A program made the translations under genes and the position numbers. This document shows, one piece after another, positions 47,301 to 60,312 of a DNA stretch of 64,000 nt. The number at the start of each line of letters is the position of its first letter. Positions within the stretch are counted from its first letter, which is position 1. A model generated the notes under the pieces. That model made no database searches. It was not told where the DNA came from and saw only the letters and a program-made list of their open reading frames with translations. The stretch covers positions 48,751 through 112,750 of the forward strand of contig QLIY01000524.1 of the NCBI GenBank assembly GCA_003260075.1. Reading direction: 5' to 3'. The DNA comes from Phallusia mammillata (lineage: Eukaryota > Chordata > Ascidiacea > Phlebobranchia > Ascidiidae).

Positions 47301-50300
47301 ATTGTAGGTAAGGATTGAAGGACGATATAGAGTGAAAGCAAAATAGTAAATCTTTAAAACCAACCTAACAATGAAACAGATATAATTTCCAAAAGTTTAG
47401 GTGATTTATGTAACCAAATCATTTTGTTATAATCCATCAGGAGACTTATATGCACCATTAGCATGTAATGGTGAGACAAAGATCCTACATTTTAAAAAAG
47501 CTAATTTTATACGTAACTACGTCTAATAGACTTAATTGTTTGATGTTGATTTTAATCCATGTCGTGCAAATTCGACATTTTGATGGTTATTTAGGTCCCC
47601 GTTTTGTTTTAACAGCATGAGGTGAGAGGGGTTTAGTTGTTCTTTGCGTTTTTTTAATTTCTGTCTACGACACTGGATCCCAAACTAGTGGCTAAGGCCA
47701 AGCAGTGAGGCATAAAAAGTTGATATAATTGTTTCATGACTGATTTTCAAAATTTGGCAGTGTGTAATGAACCATAAATCGCTTTTAACTAGATATTTAG
47801 CTAATGAAACAAAATATGTCGAATTCACGAACCGATTGTAAACAAGAACATTTTATTTGTTGCTTCATCGTAGGTGCATGGATCTGTCCGCAAACACGTG
47901 CATTCAGAGGATAGCCACTTTCTGCAATGGGCGCAAAGAATGTGTGACGACACCTGGCGACGGTCAATCGTACGACGCCCTGTCGTCAGATGAGTGCAGT
48001 ACAAGGTGTCCGGAAGTTTTTAAAAATGCTGGTCGAAACAACAAAACTAAGTTGTGCACTAAAACTCAAAGTTCTATCGTCTTCGAGTGTATGGATAGTA
48101 AGTTGGAATGTATGAACTTTGTTGAAGACCTTATTTTAGTTCTATTGGTAAAGCAACTGAGGATGCCTTTTTTAAAAAAATCCTACGAAAATTTTAGGTC
48201 CAACTGGCGGCGATTGCCTGCCACTCATTTCGAGAATTCGTTTGCCGTAACATTTTATATGACTTTTTCAGACCTAGGTTTTTCTGCCAATTTACTTTAA
48301 CTGTTACAAAAGTCGAGTTGAGTTTATTTCGCTTAGGGAAGAACACATAGCGACACAATTGCACTTATGGAGTATGGAGCGCGAAATATTGGATGACAGG
48401 ATTGGTGGATAATGACTAAACGCGCTACAGTTACGAAGCGTTATGTGGCGGGTTCCCACCTGAGAGTAGGTTTGGCTCATTATGAGTCAAACATGGCTGG
48501 GAAGGAAGCGTTGATGGGACCAATAAATTGACCCTTTGGGTAATGCTCGACAGGACAACAAAAAACCTGTAGTTTCAAGGTTGCGTAAACCCGATCACTT
48601 ACAGACCTTTTACAGTTTCCATTTTAAAACTTATTCAAGAATCTACCAATAGGGGGTTTTAACTCAAAAGAAACGAGGCTATCCATATGTGATGGTCGGG
48701 TGGAATGCATGGACGGTTACGTCGGAGATGACAACTACTACTACGGAGATGAAGACCCGAATCTTTGCACATGGAGGGAAGCTTGTGAAACTGTGGACGG
48801 TTTGGTGAACCTGGATGAAATAAAACTCTGCGACGGGTTTGTTGACTGTAAAGACGGTAGCGATGAAAACAAAATATCTTGCCCAAACCGGGTTTATTGC
48901 TCTACGCTGGATGGTGCAGCGGTAAGAATTTGCTGTTAGCAAATTGTTTATCCGAGGTCTTATTCGTTTATAGCTGGTCACCTGAAATCTAGCAGACACA
49001 TATTTAAAATTGTTTGATCTACTGGAACGAATTTGCCGCTTGTTTTGTTTGGTCTGATGCGGAAACTAGAACAAAATATTCCAAAAATTATCAATTTTTA
49101 GTTCTCGAATACATTTAAATATGCGAAGTTCTAAAAAAAACTTGACCAAGCCACAAACATACCCAGCTCTCCATGTTTTGGCATTTAGGTATCTATTTCC
49201 GAAAAACAAGTGTGCGATTACAAAATCAACTGCGATGACGCCCAAGACGAGTTGAATTGCACAGAGGATGGGAGATTCTACTGCGAAAACAAACAGCCTC
49301 TTTTTGTGCACAGAAAGAAAGTATGTCAGTCGTCTCACCAGAATGTAATGTTTGTTCTGCTTTCTTCGTCTTTGGTTAGTAACTTGTTGTTTTTTTCCAG
49401 GTATTTAATGGCGTTGGAGATTGCTCAGACTGGAGCGACGAATGTCCTTCAATCACATCTACAAATGATAACAACGTATTCTCATCACGATACGAACTAA
49501 TAGCTAACCCGCTGCTTCGATTCGTTGTGTGGATAATGGCCATCACTGCTATCGTTGGAAACACGGTGACAGAAAATATTCCCCCCCCCCCCAATAGCGT
49601 TGGAGATTGCTCTGACTGGAGTGACGAATGTCCATCAATCATATCTACAAGTGATAACAATGTATTCTCATCACGATACGAGCTAATAGCGAACCCGCTG
49701 CTTCGAATCGTTGTGTGGATAATGGCCATTACTGCTATAGTTGGAAACACGGTGACAGAAAATATTCTTGTTTTGTTGAAGCTTATCGCTAATATATACA
49801 TGTAATGTTTTATATTAATTATATAGCAATAATAGCAATACAAATGTAGGTTGCTCAGAAGTTATTGTAAATTGGGAGGTTTTGTTTTTTTCCACCTGGG
49901 TTTAAGGATTATTAAGAGCATTGTTAAGCTTTTTTATTTTTTTAAGCACTTCAAATGCTCAACTTATCCATAAATATTTCCAGAAATATATTTATTGAGT
50001 TTACTGAAGTTTATTACGTCAACAGGTCTTAAAAATACTGGCCCCCCCCCCATCGCTAATATATACATGTAATGTTTTATATTAATTATATAGCAATAAA
50101 AGCCATACAAATAGGTTGCTCAGAAGTTATTGTAAATTGGGAGGTTTTGGTTTTTTCCACCTGGGTTTAAGGATTGTAAAGAGCATGGTTAAGTTTTTTA
50201 CACTTTTTTAAGCACTTCAAATGCTCAACTTATCCATAAATTTTTCCACAAATATTCTTTTTGAGTTCACTGAAGTTTATTACATCAACAGGTCTTGAAA

Positions 50301-51004
50301 ATACTGATCGATATAAAATACACTTTTAAAGGGACTGACCAATTTTGCAGATTGTCTTTGCAGAAGAAACCAAGTATTTGCTTCGATTTCGACAGCTGTC
50401 TGCGTCATCAAGAGTCAATCACATTCTTGTTCTTAACTTATCCATTTCCGACTTTTTAATGGGCATATACCTCGTCATGTTGGGTGCTGCTGGTGCTCGT
50501 TACAGTGGAATATATTGCAGTAACGACCTTGTGTGGCGGTCAAGTGATGTTTGCACAGCTATGGGTGTCCTTGCCACTTTGTCAAGCGAAACTTCAGTTC
50601 TAACTATGGTGTTGCTAACAACGTTCCGTTTCTACGCGGTTTGTAAGGTAAGAGTTTACTGGTCAAAATGGGCGAGAAATTAATCATGGTTTTATGTTAC
50701 ATTGATGAGCTATTCCATCTAAGATAAAGTTTATTCGACAAACTACATTTGATTTCGATCTTTTGCTTCTAGCCCTTTCAAGCATCAACCAGTCCCAGCT
50801 TTGGGCTGGTTGTCAGCGTAACAATATTGGCATGGTTGACATCATTCATTATCTCACTGTTACCACTTGCGGCGTCTTTTGAGCAATTCTTTGAAAGTAA
50901 AGCTTGGATTACCGACCACAGTTTTTTTCGCGGAGTCGTAGTGGAGCTTTCAGGTAGGTTATGTCGATTTGTGGGTATCTTCAGCCATGTTGTTTCAAGC
51001 CCAG

Positions 51005-51039
<35 letters not shown>

Positions 51040-53519
51040 ATCAAATTTGCTCAAACAGTTTATACAAACACACTGATCAAACAAGTATAAAGTTTGCTGT
51101 TTACTACTTTTATACTTTTAACTAAAAAAGTTCTGGGTTTAAAAATCATTTAGCCTTTACCAGTGCTTTTAACTAAATCTAACCTACAACTGTATTTTGT
51201 ACTTCCATTTAAAAAAATTCATTATGTTTAATTGTTGTATAAATCGTTTGTGGTGTATTTGTGACCTAACATATTTGTACATTTTTGTATTCTACGTATT
51301 GCTAAATTACAGACATGAAGACAATGTTGGAAAGACTATCCACTTTTTATCCAATGAACAATACAAAAAACATGGGGAATTTTAGTAACTTGGCGACGTC
51401 ATGGAACAATATTTATCATTTCTTAGATGAAAACCACCCCCAGTTGTTGCCGAAACCTTCCGGTTATTTTGGGTAAGAAACAAAATGAAAAAAAAAACAC
51501 AAAACACCTTATCTCCACCACCGAATTTTTCTCTCTGATAAGCAAAAATGTGCTGTTAAATATTACCTACCGTTTTTACTGTTACGTATTTTTACAAAGT
51601 TGTATGGTACAGTAAAGCTTGTTGATCAAGCGTTGTGATGTATTTGGCATAATCCACTTTGTTACTTTCCTCCAGCTACTATAGTACCAACAGCGTATGC
51701 ATCAGCAAGCTATTTGTTACAACTGCCGACAAAGCCTGGCCCTACAGTCTATTTGTTGTCCCCCCCCCCCGCGGTCAAGTGATGTTTGCACAGCTATGGG
51801 TGTCCTTGCCACTTTGTCCAGCGAAACTTCAGTTCTAACTATGGTGTTGCTAACAACGTTTCGTTTCTACGCGGTTTGTAAGGTAAGAGTTTATTCGTCA
51901 AAATGGACGAGAAATTAACTGCATCATCAATCATAATGTCATGTTAAATGGGTTCTGATGAGCTATTCCATCTGAGATAATGTTTTTACAACAAACTTTA
52001 TTTGAAAATTATCTTCCACTTCTACAGCCCTTCAAAGCATCAACGAGTCCCAGTTTAAGGCTTGTCATCAGCGTTGCAATATTGGCGTGGTTGATGTCAT
52101 TCATTATTTCACTGTTACCACTTGCGGCGTCTTTTGAACAGTTCTTTGAAAGCAAAGCTTGGATAAATGACCACGGAGTGTTTCGCGGAGTCGTCGTAGA
52201 GCTTTCAGGTACGTCATGTCGCTTTGTGGGTATTTTCAGACATGCTAGTTTTAAGCACAGACAAATCAAATTTGCACTCACAATTTTCACAAACACACTG
52301 ATCTAATAGGTAGGTATAAGGCTTGAGGACATGTTTACTACTTTTATACTTTCAATTTAAACGCCCAAAGGTGTGAAAATTCTTTTCGCTTTACCTGTGT
52401 CTTTGAAACTATATCTTACCTGCAACATATTCTGTGCAACTATATTTAAAAAAAAATATTTTTCACATTATTTTGGGTGTTTTACGAGACGTAAGTATTT
52501 GTTATCCGACGTGTTGGTATTTTTTGTATTCTTAAATTGCAGATATAAAGACACTGTTGGAAAGACTAACCACATATTATCCAAAAAACGCAACAAACAT
52601 GGGGAATATCAGTGACTTGGCAACATCGTGGCACAGTATTTATCATTTCTTAGATGTAAACCATCCCCAGTTGTTGCCGAAGCCTTCCGGTTATTTTGGG
52701 TAGGAAAAATATTGAAAAAAACAAAACACACAACACCTTATCTTCACCCCCGAATTTTTTTCCCTGATAAGCAAAAATGTGCTGTTAAATATTGCCAAGA
52801 ACCAAACGTTTTTACTGTTACGTATTTTTACAAAGTTGTATTGTACAGTAAGGTAAAGGTTGTTGTTCAAACGTTGTGATGTATTTGGCATAATCCACTG
52901 TGTTACTTTCCTCCAGCTACTACAGTACCAACAGCGTGTGCATCAGCAAGCTGTTTGTCACAACTGCCGACAAAGCCTGGCCCTACACTTTATTTGTTGT
53001 GGTTTTTAACTTTGCCGCTTTCGTCTATGTCACTTTGATGTACCTGGTTATTTACAAAATGTCGACAACAAGCAGAAAGAACGTCAATGCGACGCCAAAT
53101 GCTCATACCCTCAGATCAAACAAAGGTGTGTGTTTCTACAGTTGCTCAAAACAATAATTTACTAGTTGTACCTAATTTCTGCTAAAATTAGAAAGGTGAA
53201 ACATAGGCTATGACTCTTATAATGTACTATACCTTAAGAGTAAATTCACCTCATTTTGTCTTAAGAAATGCAGAGAAAAGTTATGCGACTCATCTTTACT
53301 GACTTTTGCTGCTGGGTTCCTATTTCAGTGATGACGTTCGTGCACTTTGGGGGAGTTACCCTGCCACCTATTGCTTACGTCGTTTCCGCTGTTGTTCTAC
53401 TTCCGATTAACAGCGCCATCAACCCATTGGTTTACTCCACGGTTGTGGATAGAATGCGCGTGAGGGCTACCAAAGCCTTAAACACTGCGTTAAATCGGCA
53501 AAACCATGGTAGCGTTTAA
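41333..53519 (+). CDS. LDLa/cysteine-rich ectodomain 7TM receptor (GRL101-like class A GPCR)
   Basis: Exons: 41333-41396 (signal peptide), 41837-41978, 43066-43421, 43896-44093, 44444-44842, 45383-45577, 45633-46031, 46408-46587, 46817-46942, 47245-47307, 47874-48097, 48653-48921, 49189-49320, 49401-49564, 50351-50647, 52028-52208, 52543-52699, 52917-53125 and 53266-53519. The ectodomain is a chain of LDLa-type modules ([30 protein letters not shown]) alternating with 399-nt cysteine-rich exons. TM1 ([14 protein letters not shown]) follows the last LDLa module directly; TM2 is [17 protein letters not shown]3 ends [10 protein letters not shown], so the usual DRY is FRF; TM7 has NSAINPLVY, an NPxxY motif. 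The layout recalls the mollusc receptor GRL101, but no leucine-rich repeats are present. Ligand unknown. Several C-run duplications repeat exons; a left-hand set of the TM4-TM5 and next exons is at 50773-50953 and 51313-51472. Confidence 0.9.
42262..42303. repeat. Dispersed repeat fragment, also at 21955-21995
   Basis: The reverse complement of this stretch (CTGATAAAGGCGAT...GGGACGTTAAAACGTC) resembles CTGATAAGGCGACC...AGGACGTCGAAACGT at 21957-21992. Probably the end of an interspersed element. No boundaries could be set. Confidence 0.5.
42341..42702. repeat. Single-N join with direct duplication (N at 42525)
   Basis: About 175 bases before the N (42348-42524, from GAAAACGG) are repeated after it (42526-42702). 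The junction is one N instead of a C run, but the pattern is the same as at the C-run joins. It lies in an intron of the receptor gene. Confidence 0.92.
42807..43160. repeat. C-run join (42981-42990) duplicating a receptor exon
   Basis: 42807-42980 is repeated at 42991-43160. The left copy carries the first third of the 43066 exon and stops in the C run. The right copy continues into the complete exon. The copies differ in several positions, including a six-base indel near GGCAGC. Confidence 0.9.
48300..48600. repeat. Probable interspersed repeat in a receptor intron
   Basis: GTTGAGTTTATTTCGCTT at 48316 recurs as GTTGAGTTTATTTCGTTT at 63600, each followed by a related AGCACATA-like stretch. 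The adjoining segment (GGCGGGTTCCCACCTGAGAG) has a B-box-like look. Boundaries and class are uncertain. Confidence 0.4.
49401..49767. repeat. C-run join (49581-49592) duplicating the TM1 exon
   Basis: The exon from the last LDLa module through TM1 appears twice (49401-49564, then 49595-49751), with silent and near-silent differences. Both end at the same ACG|GTGACA donor. Only one is expected. Confidence 0.92.
49785..50309. repeat. C-run join (50042-50051)
   Basis: About 255 bases at 49785-50040 are repeated at 50052-50309 with roughly 5% difference. This is in the intron between the TM1 and TM2-TM3 exons. Confidence 0.9.
50536..53000. repeat. Largest C-run join (51760-51770), about 1.22-kb duplication
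   Basis: 50536-51759 and 51771-53000 are two versions of the same gene segment, covering the end of the TM2-TM3 exon, the TM4-TM5 exon, the next exon and the start of the TM5-TM6 region. They differ by substitutions, small indels and a 32-base C tract present only in the left copy (51006-51037). The amount of difference fits two alleles. Confidence 0.93.
51006..51037. repeat. Poly-C tract of 32, allele-specific
   Basis: The corresponding place in the right-hand copy (near 52260) reads CAGACAAATC, with a single C. Nothing else is duplicated around it. It looks like a length expansion (or base-calling artefact) in an intron, not a join. Confidence 0.7.
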
Positions 53520-53524
53520 ATCAT

Positions 53525-54178
53525 TGTTTCTCAAGCTTGTTTCTGTATCGAATGGCTTGATTATTTCTAAACGTTTCTCTTAATAGAAAGAAATTGGTAA
53601 TGGTAATACCTTATAGCGAGGCATCAGTTCATCAAATTTTGATTTCATGTTATAATGAGTCAATACTGGAAACCATTCCACCAACAGGCTTGTATTGGCC
53701 AAATAAAAAGTTATTTGACTAATTGTTTTCGTCCTCGAGAGCGTCCTGGGTTCGAGAGAAAAAATCAATACCCCCCCCCCCCATCAAATTTTGATTTCAT
53801 GTTATAATGAGTCAATACTGGAAACCATTGCACCAAGAGGCTTGTATTGGCCAATTAAATAATTATTTGACTAATTGTTTTCGTCCTCGAGAGCGTCCTG
53901 GGTTCGAGAAAAAAAAATCAATATTGCTTTGTGTGACCTCAAACCCTATTGAGTTGATTTTTTTGCTTGGTAATAAAACGTAGCGACAAAAAAGTACTAA
54001 AACAATTAACACGTCGGAAAAACTTTAAAACGTTGTGGAGCAAATTGTGAGGGGGGTAATACCTTGGAAATTACGACATCGACGTGAAACATTATTACGC
54101 AAAAACCTAGAAATGGAAAAATGCTAACGACGTATCTTATACTAACTGTGTGGTAAACGAAATTATACTCAAAGCGGA

Positions 54179-54224
<46 letters not shown>

Positions 54225-55530
54225 ACCTTAGGCACGCCTTGTTTTCTTCCGTTTATTGCAAGACACTAATTCGAATGACGCGTGCACTTATTCCAACAAC
54301 GCAAGTTCAACAGAGCGTTCACTTTAAATCATACACGATAACGCAAAGGACAAATCAATAACACGACCAAAGCGGGTCACTGTTGGACGGTGAAATACGT
54401 TTGGATGACGAACAGATTAAACAGTATTGGCAAATACTTGCGACGTAAAACTTTGTTCAATAAAAGTTTTTTTTTGAGCGGTTATCGTGCCTTGTCGTCT
54501 ATTTATTTTAAAACAAGTATTTGGTATGTTTACGAATAACTTTAAATAGACTGTCATTATGCTATTTAAGTCCCCCCCCCCTAAAAGTTTTTTTTTGAGC
54601 GGTTATCGTGCCTTGTCGTCTATTTATTTCAAAACAAGTATTTGGTATGTTTACGAATAACTTTAAATAGATTGTCATTATGCTATTTAAGCTAAATGGA
54701 TTACGGCTGATGGTGTGGCATCAATGCTGATCTCTGCAATGCGCAAGCAGCAAAATTACTCTCTGGGTTAAACAAACGTGCTTGTACAGTGACTTAATAT
54801 GAAAACGTGATAATCCGTGATGTATGTCAAAATCTTAATAACAGTATCGTAATAGATGGGTTGGTAATTATTTTGCCAAGTGGGAATAAGCAATATGCAC
54901 CTTATTGACAAAAGAACACGCAACCCTGCTTTGATACACGCACAGAGCACGGTTTTCGCCCGGATTGTAGCTTAATAGCTTAAGCACACACTAATTTTGT
55001 TTTACCTCGTGACGCAGAAAGCCGACGTCACCACTATTAAACATTGTAGTAGAACAATAATTGGGCAAGGTAAGATATCTAGAATCATAAAATATTTCAA
55101 ACACTTGTAGTTTTTATTACCAATGAACACACCAAAAAATAGGTGAACTTAAGCCGGGACCAGTTAACTTACATGTACATTTCTGCAAATATCATGCAGA
55201 AAGAATAATTTCCCAACAAACGCTCAACATATTTAAGCATTTTTTGGTTTTATATATTATGAAATACATGCAAGTGCTGTCTCATTCTGCGATTGGGCAA
55301 ATCTTTTGACTTCGGATCCTTACAATAAATAAGTTACTTGATGGTTTAAACTTTAAACTATTAGGTTTAAAAAAATTACCCAACAATCAACCATCAAAAT
55401 CAATGTTCAATATACAGATTTTTGTTACTTTTTTATTCAGTGCAGTTTGTTGCATAACAAACGCAGCACATTCTATGATGTTTTAAACCAAAAGCTTATC
55501 AGGACATACATTTCTTCTTGTTTTAAGTTT
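53525..55530. other. Intergenic region between convergent receptor and membrane gene I
   Basis: No exon seen. It contains C-run joins at 53771-53782 (copies 53632-53770, 53783-53925) and 54572-54581 (copies 54462-54570, 54582-54691), and a 45-base poly-C tract at 54180-54224 with no flanking duplication. Confidence 0.6.
54180..54224. repeat. Poly-C tract of 45
   Basis: A pure C run with different sequence on its two sides. It is longer than the roughly ten-base runs at the joins and is not associated with duplication. Confidence 0.8.
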
Positions 55531-58500
55531 TTAGACTTGGCTCGTTTCTCTTCTATCAAAGTTAGAGTCTGAGTCGAGGTCAGTGATGGAATTGCGGTCG
55601 GATTCACTATTTGGACTGGAGCTGGTGCTGGGCATTGGGTTTAGAGTGGGAATGGCTATGGCACTGCTGCTGTCGTTGCAGTTGTTGTTGTTGTTGCTGT
55701 TGATGCTGTTGACCCCCCCCCCGTTTAGAGTGGGAATGGCTATGGCACTGCTGCTGTCGTTGCAGTTGTTATTGTTGTTGCTGTTGATGCTGTTGATGCT
55801 GTTGTTGCTGTTGTTGCTGTTGTTGCTGCTACTGTTGTTAGTGTTGTTGTTGATGTTTAAGATATCTTTTGCCCAAGGGTAGAAGCAACAAACAATCCAG
55901 ATCAAGTACAAAACTGACAAAATTATTGAGAGAATGAAGGGACAATCGTAGCTCCATGTACCACCATCGACACCAAGTAAAGAATCGACCAGCAAGGCAG
56001 CATTCGCGAATACAAAGATAGCTCCTATGGTTGGTTACAAACAAAAAAGTACAAACAATGTTAGGTAAAGATACGTACAGTGAAGAACAGACGTATCCCA
56101 TGTCATTTTGTATTGATGGTTTACTATAAATCTAATTTATGGACGCTTTTATGGTAAATCGCCTACTGCAATGCAACATAAATCTTAAATAAATTCACTA
56201 CAGTTTGCAAGAAGGTGCGGCCACAATAATTTTTCTGAATCACGTAGTTACCTCCAAGAAGCATAAAAGATTTGGCGACCATCCAAGCGTCCCCGATTCT
56301 ACAACAAAAGTGTCCATATAATGGAAATATTGCAATTCCAAGGCATCCTAGCGATATGTAAAGCAATGTTGCAAAACCTTGCAACGAGTGGCATAGTTTT
56401 TCTGAAAAAGGTAAGCTTGTGCCATAATAACGAGAACCCTTATTTGAAGAAAAAAACTTACTATGTTTATATAGAGGAATTGGCTGATTGATTTTCCAAC
56501 CCGGTATTACTAACACTGCAATTTCCAAAAGCAACCCAATCAAAGGAAGTGGCTTTAGAAAGAAACAAACAATAAAATTTAAAAGTTTAACTATCTTAAA
56601 CCATAATATGGAATTATTTAAAAATACGTATGATTGGGTAACACGAGAAGCGGAAGAGTTTGTATTATTTTGTGCTAAATCTGCGAGACAGGCTTATGGA
56701 CGACTTTTTTCCATTTAAACTTTAAAAACGGTTTTTACAACATATTCCACACAATCTAAATAACACTACACAATAAGTAACTTTTATCGTGACACCAATT
56801 ATCTAACAAACAGCAAAAGTATTCAGGGCAATTAACATTTCCCCCCCCCCAATTTAAAAGTTTAACTAACTTAAACCATAATATGGAATTATTTAAAAAT
56901 ACGTATGATTGCGTAACACGAGAAGCGGAAGAGTTTGTACTAAGCTTATTTTTTTGCTAAACCTGCGAGACAGGCTTAGGGACGACTTTTGCCATTTAAA
57001 CTTTAAAAACGGTTTTTACAACATATTCCACACAATCTAAATGCCACTACAAACTAAGTAACTTTTATCGTGACACCAATTATTATCTAACAAACAGCAA
57101 AAGTATTCAGGGCAATTAACATTGTCACATTTAATAATTATTTATTAAATTTACTACATGCTCAATGCAGAAATATATAAGCAAACCATGTAATTCATAC
57201 ATCTGCCAAGTAACATCAACTTATTTTAAGGTAGGTAATATTTTATTTTGTTACCACAATCTACCTTTCGCAGTTCTTCCCAATAGCAAAATCTCACCAA
57301 GCAGCAATAATACGTAAACAAGTCCAGTATAGTTCTACAAATGCATACAAAAATCTCCCAAAAATCTCCCAAAGCCTGTTTAAAACATAAAGATGATTGG
57401 ATGATTTGATAATATAAGAAAAACATATTTTGAATAAAAACTGTGGGTTTAAAATGGCTTGTTAAACATCAAATAGTTTAATTTTTTGACTAGAGTAAAT
57501 TGCTGCAAAACGTTACCACAATGCACCCTTTCCTTTTGTAGGCCAACCCCCCCCCCAACATATTTTGAATAAAAACTGTGGGTTTAAAATGGCTTGTTAA
57601 ACATGAAATGGTTTAATTTTTTGACTTGTGTAAATTGCTGCAAAACGTTACCACGTTGCACCCTTTCCTTTTGTAGGCCAGTATGTATAACCCAGCAGAA
57701 AAACTAAGGCAAATGAATGCGCAACATTTAACGTCAACAGTTAAATAAATATATATTTCATTAAATTTAACATGCAATATATGTTCTTTTATCTTTTATA
57801 AGGTTAGTGAAAATGCCAAATATGTGACCACAAACTACCTTGCGTAGTTTTTCCCAACAGCAGCATCTCAACAAGCAGCAACAATACATACAAGAATCCA
57901 GTTTCTTTGCACAACCGGATGTTTCCCACTTGTCACGACAGGCCTCATAAATATACATTAACTTGTTGCTTGACACTTTCCAGTATCATTCAAATGTCAC
58001 AATTTTAACAAAAAATCATAAATCTATCTTAAGCAATAAACTTTTCCGAATAAAAACAGTAGTAGGTTTTACATTTTTTATGAGCACGGAAAAAATTAAA
58101 GAAGCCTAACTATGTTTAAATTATCCAAATGTATGGACGTGTTTAAAAAAATGTGCTGTTTCAATACGGCTTTGCCGAAATTTAAACGATTTTGATGCAT
58201 CAAAGTTGTTATCAGAGTCTACCTTCAACTGTTTTGTCCAACGGTTTTCATCGGATGTCGCAGCACATTTCCAACGCTTGTAAAAGAAACATACAGTAGG
58301 GAATCCCATTGAGTCTCGTTCGATCAAATTGCCCCCCCCCCCGTTGTTATCAGAGTCTACCTTCAACTGTTTTGTCCAACGGTTTTCATCCGATGTCGCA
58401 GCACATTTCCAACGCTTGTAAAAGAAACATACGGTAGGGAATCCCATTGAGTCTCGTTCGAGCAAATTGTTCAAATTATACAATTTACCTAGCTTTACCT

Positions 58501-60262
58501 GCTTAATTTCAATAACTGCTGTCGCACACATAGCTATTGAAGCTCCCAATAGACAAACCAACACTGTAGTCATGTCATTTTTGGCTGAGTTTAAATTGGT
58601 CCAGTAATACATGTTTACGCCGAAAAGTGCAGCACCTTAACAATATATATTTTTTACATTGACAATGTCCTAATTTTTTAAAACCTTTGAATGTATCACT
58701 AAATCGTGGCAACAACTGTCAAAACGTGGTACTTCGCGCACATTTGTGTTTTCATTGCTTGCATAAAAAATATATGAATGTTTTAACGTTAACTTTACCA
58801 CAAATAAAGCAGGTTAAAAAGATTAATTCCGCCCACCACAGATATCAAATTCAACATCACACATTTAAAACACATCATCTTACCCAATACAACTTTACAT
58901 ATTGCAAACACCAAAGTAGTTGTCGGTTTAGACTTAGTGCTTTCCTGGCAAAGATAAAAACAGTTTGTGGAACAAGGTATCAGAAAAACAATTCTGCCTA
59001 TTTTCTTTAGCTTGTTAATGGTTAGCCTGGTTGAGGCAAAATTAATCATTTTTTAGCCAAATCTTTAGTTCCAAAACTTATACATTTTGACGGATTGGTA
59101 TTTATACAATACAAAGTACTACTTTTTTATGTCTGCATTTATTGTTTTCGACAACTGTATTAACACTATACTTTAGACCAGGGGTTCCCAACCTTTGTAC
59201 GATCTCGAACCACTTGGACGCTCTGTACTGCCACACGTACCACTTCTTGCTGAACAACTAGTTTGATCGAATCATATTGTATTCAGAAGAAGAATATTGG
59301 CCTACTAAAATAACACTAAAGCACCACAACGAAATTTAATGATATTTTTGTTTACTGTCCACCAATTGGTCGATGCGCGGTGTAAACTGGCAGCGCATCG
59401 AAAGTCATTTCCGTGCGCACCTATAGTCGGTTTCAAATTTTTGACTTGATGATCATCGTGACGGAAAATACCTGCTCACATTCCTATGCATTACTACGAA
59501 GCATAAACTACCTCTTCATACGTAACCGTTATTGAACATTTTATCCTGATCTATTTTAGCTTACAACACTAGCATTATTCAACGCTATTTGTAGCTTAAG
59601 CTATAAAATAGTAAATGGTATCTATCAAGGGCAGTCATTTGACATATAATTAATGCCCACTGTCTCACAGCATTCTACGGCGTTTCAAAGCAACTGTGCT
59701 TCTTGTTGACAATTGACATAACCTGTATTTTGAAGATCGTAATGGTACGAAACAACAGGAATAGTTACGTAACAATAAGAAAAAAAGATTCAAAAAAAAC
59801 AGATAAACAAAATATAAAGTTGTAAATTCAGGTTTACGTGAAAANCGAAACAACAGGAATAGTTACGTAACAATAAGAAAAAAAGATTCAAAAAAAACAG
59901 ATAAACAAAATATAAAGTTGTAAATTCAGGTTTACGTGAAAAAAGCGGAAGCTACTCTCGTACCACCTGAAAAGCCTTCGCGTACCACTAGTTGGGAACC
60001 CCTGCTTTAGACACAGGTTGGGAACCCCTGCTTTAGACCTTTCTCAACATTGCTATAGATTTGTTCGATTTGAAATCACATACAAAACAAGATAACATGG
60101 GTTTAGATTTTAGACAAAAAATTCGTTTATGTTTCATAGAAACCTTTACCTTGATGGGGCTTGTCCAAAAGCTGGCTAGAACCATGCAAATTCTTACAAC
60201 CAGAAAGATGTTTCCGGCAATCATAAGAACACGTTGTGCATGCCGTTGAAGGTCTGCAGCAA

Positions 60263-60312
<50 letters not shown>

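Noticed and set aside
49376-49843. Minus-strand ORF of 155 codons
   Set aside because: It is the shadow of the duplicated TM1 exon and is open only because that exon is present twice.
55583-55882. Leucine-rich plus-strand ORF
   Set aside because: It is the complement of the Asn/Ser low-complexity tail of gene I.
60263-60311. Proline-run proteins read from the long G tracts (also 61597-61629)
   Set aside because: They are homopolymer translations; the flanking reading frames belong to known exons.
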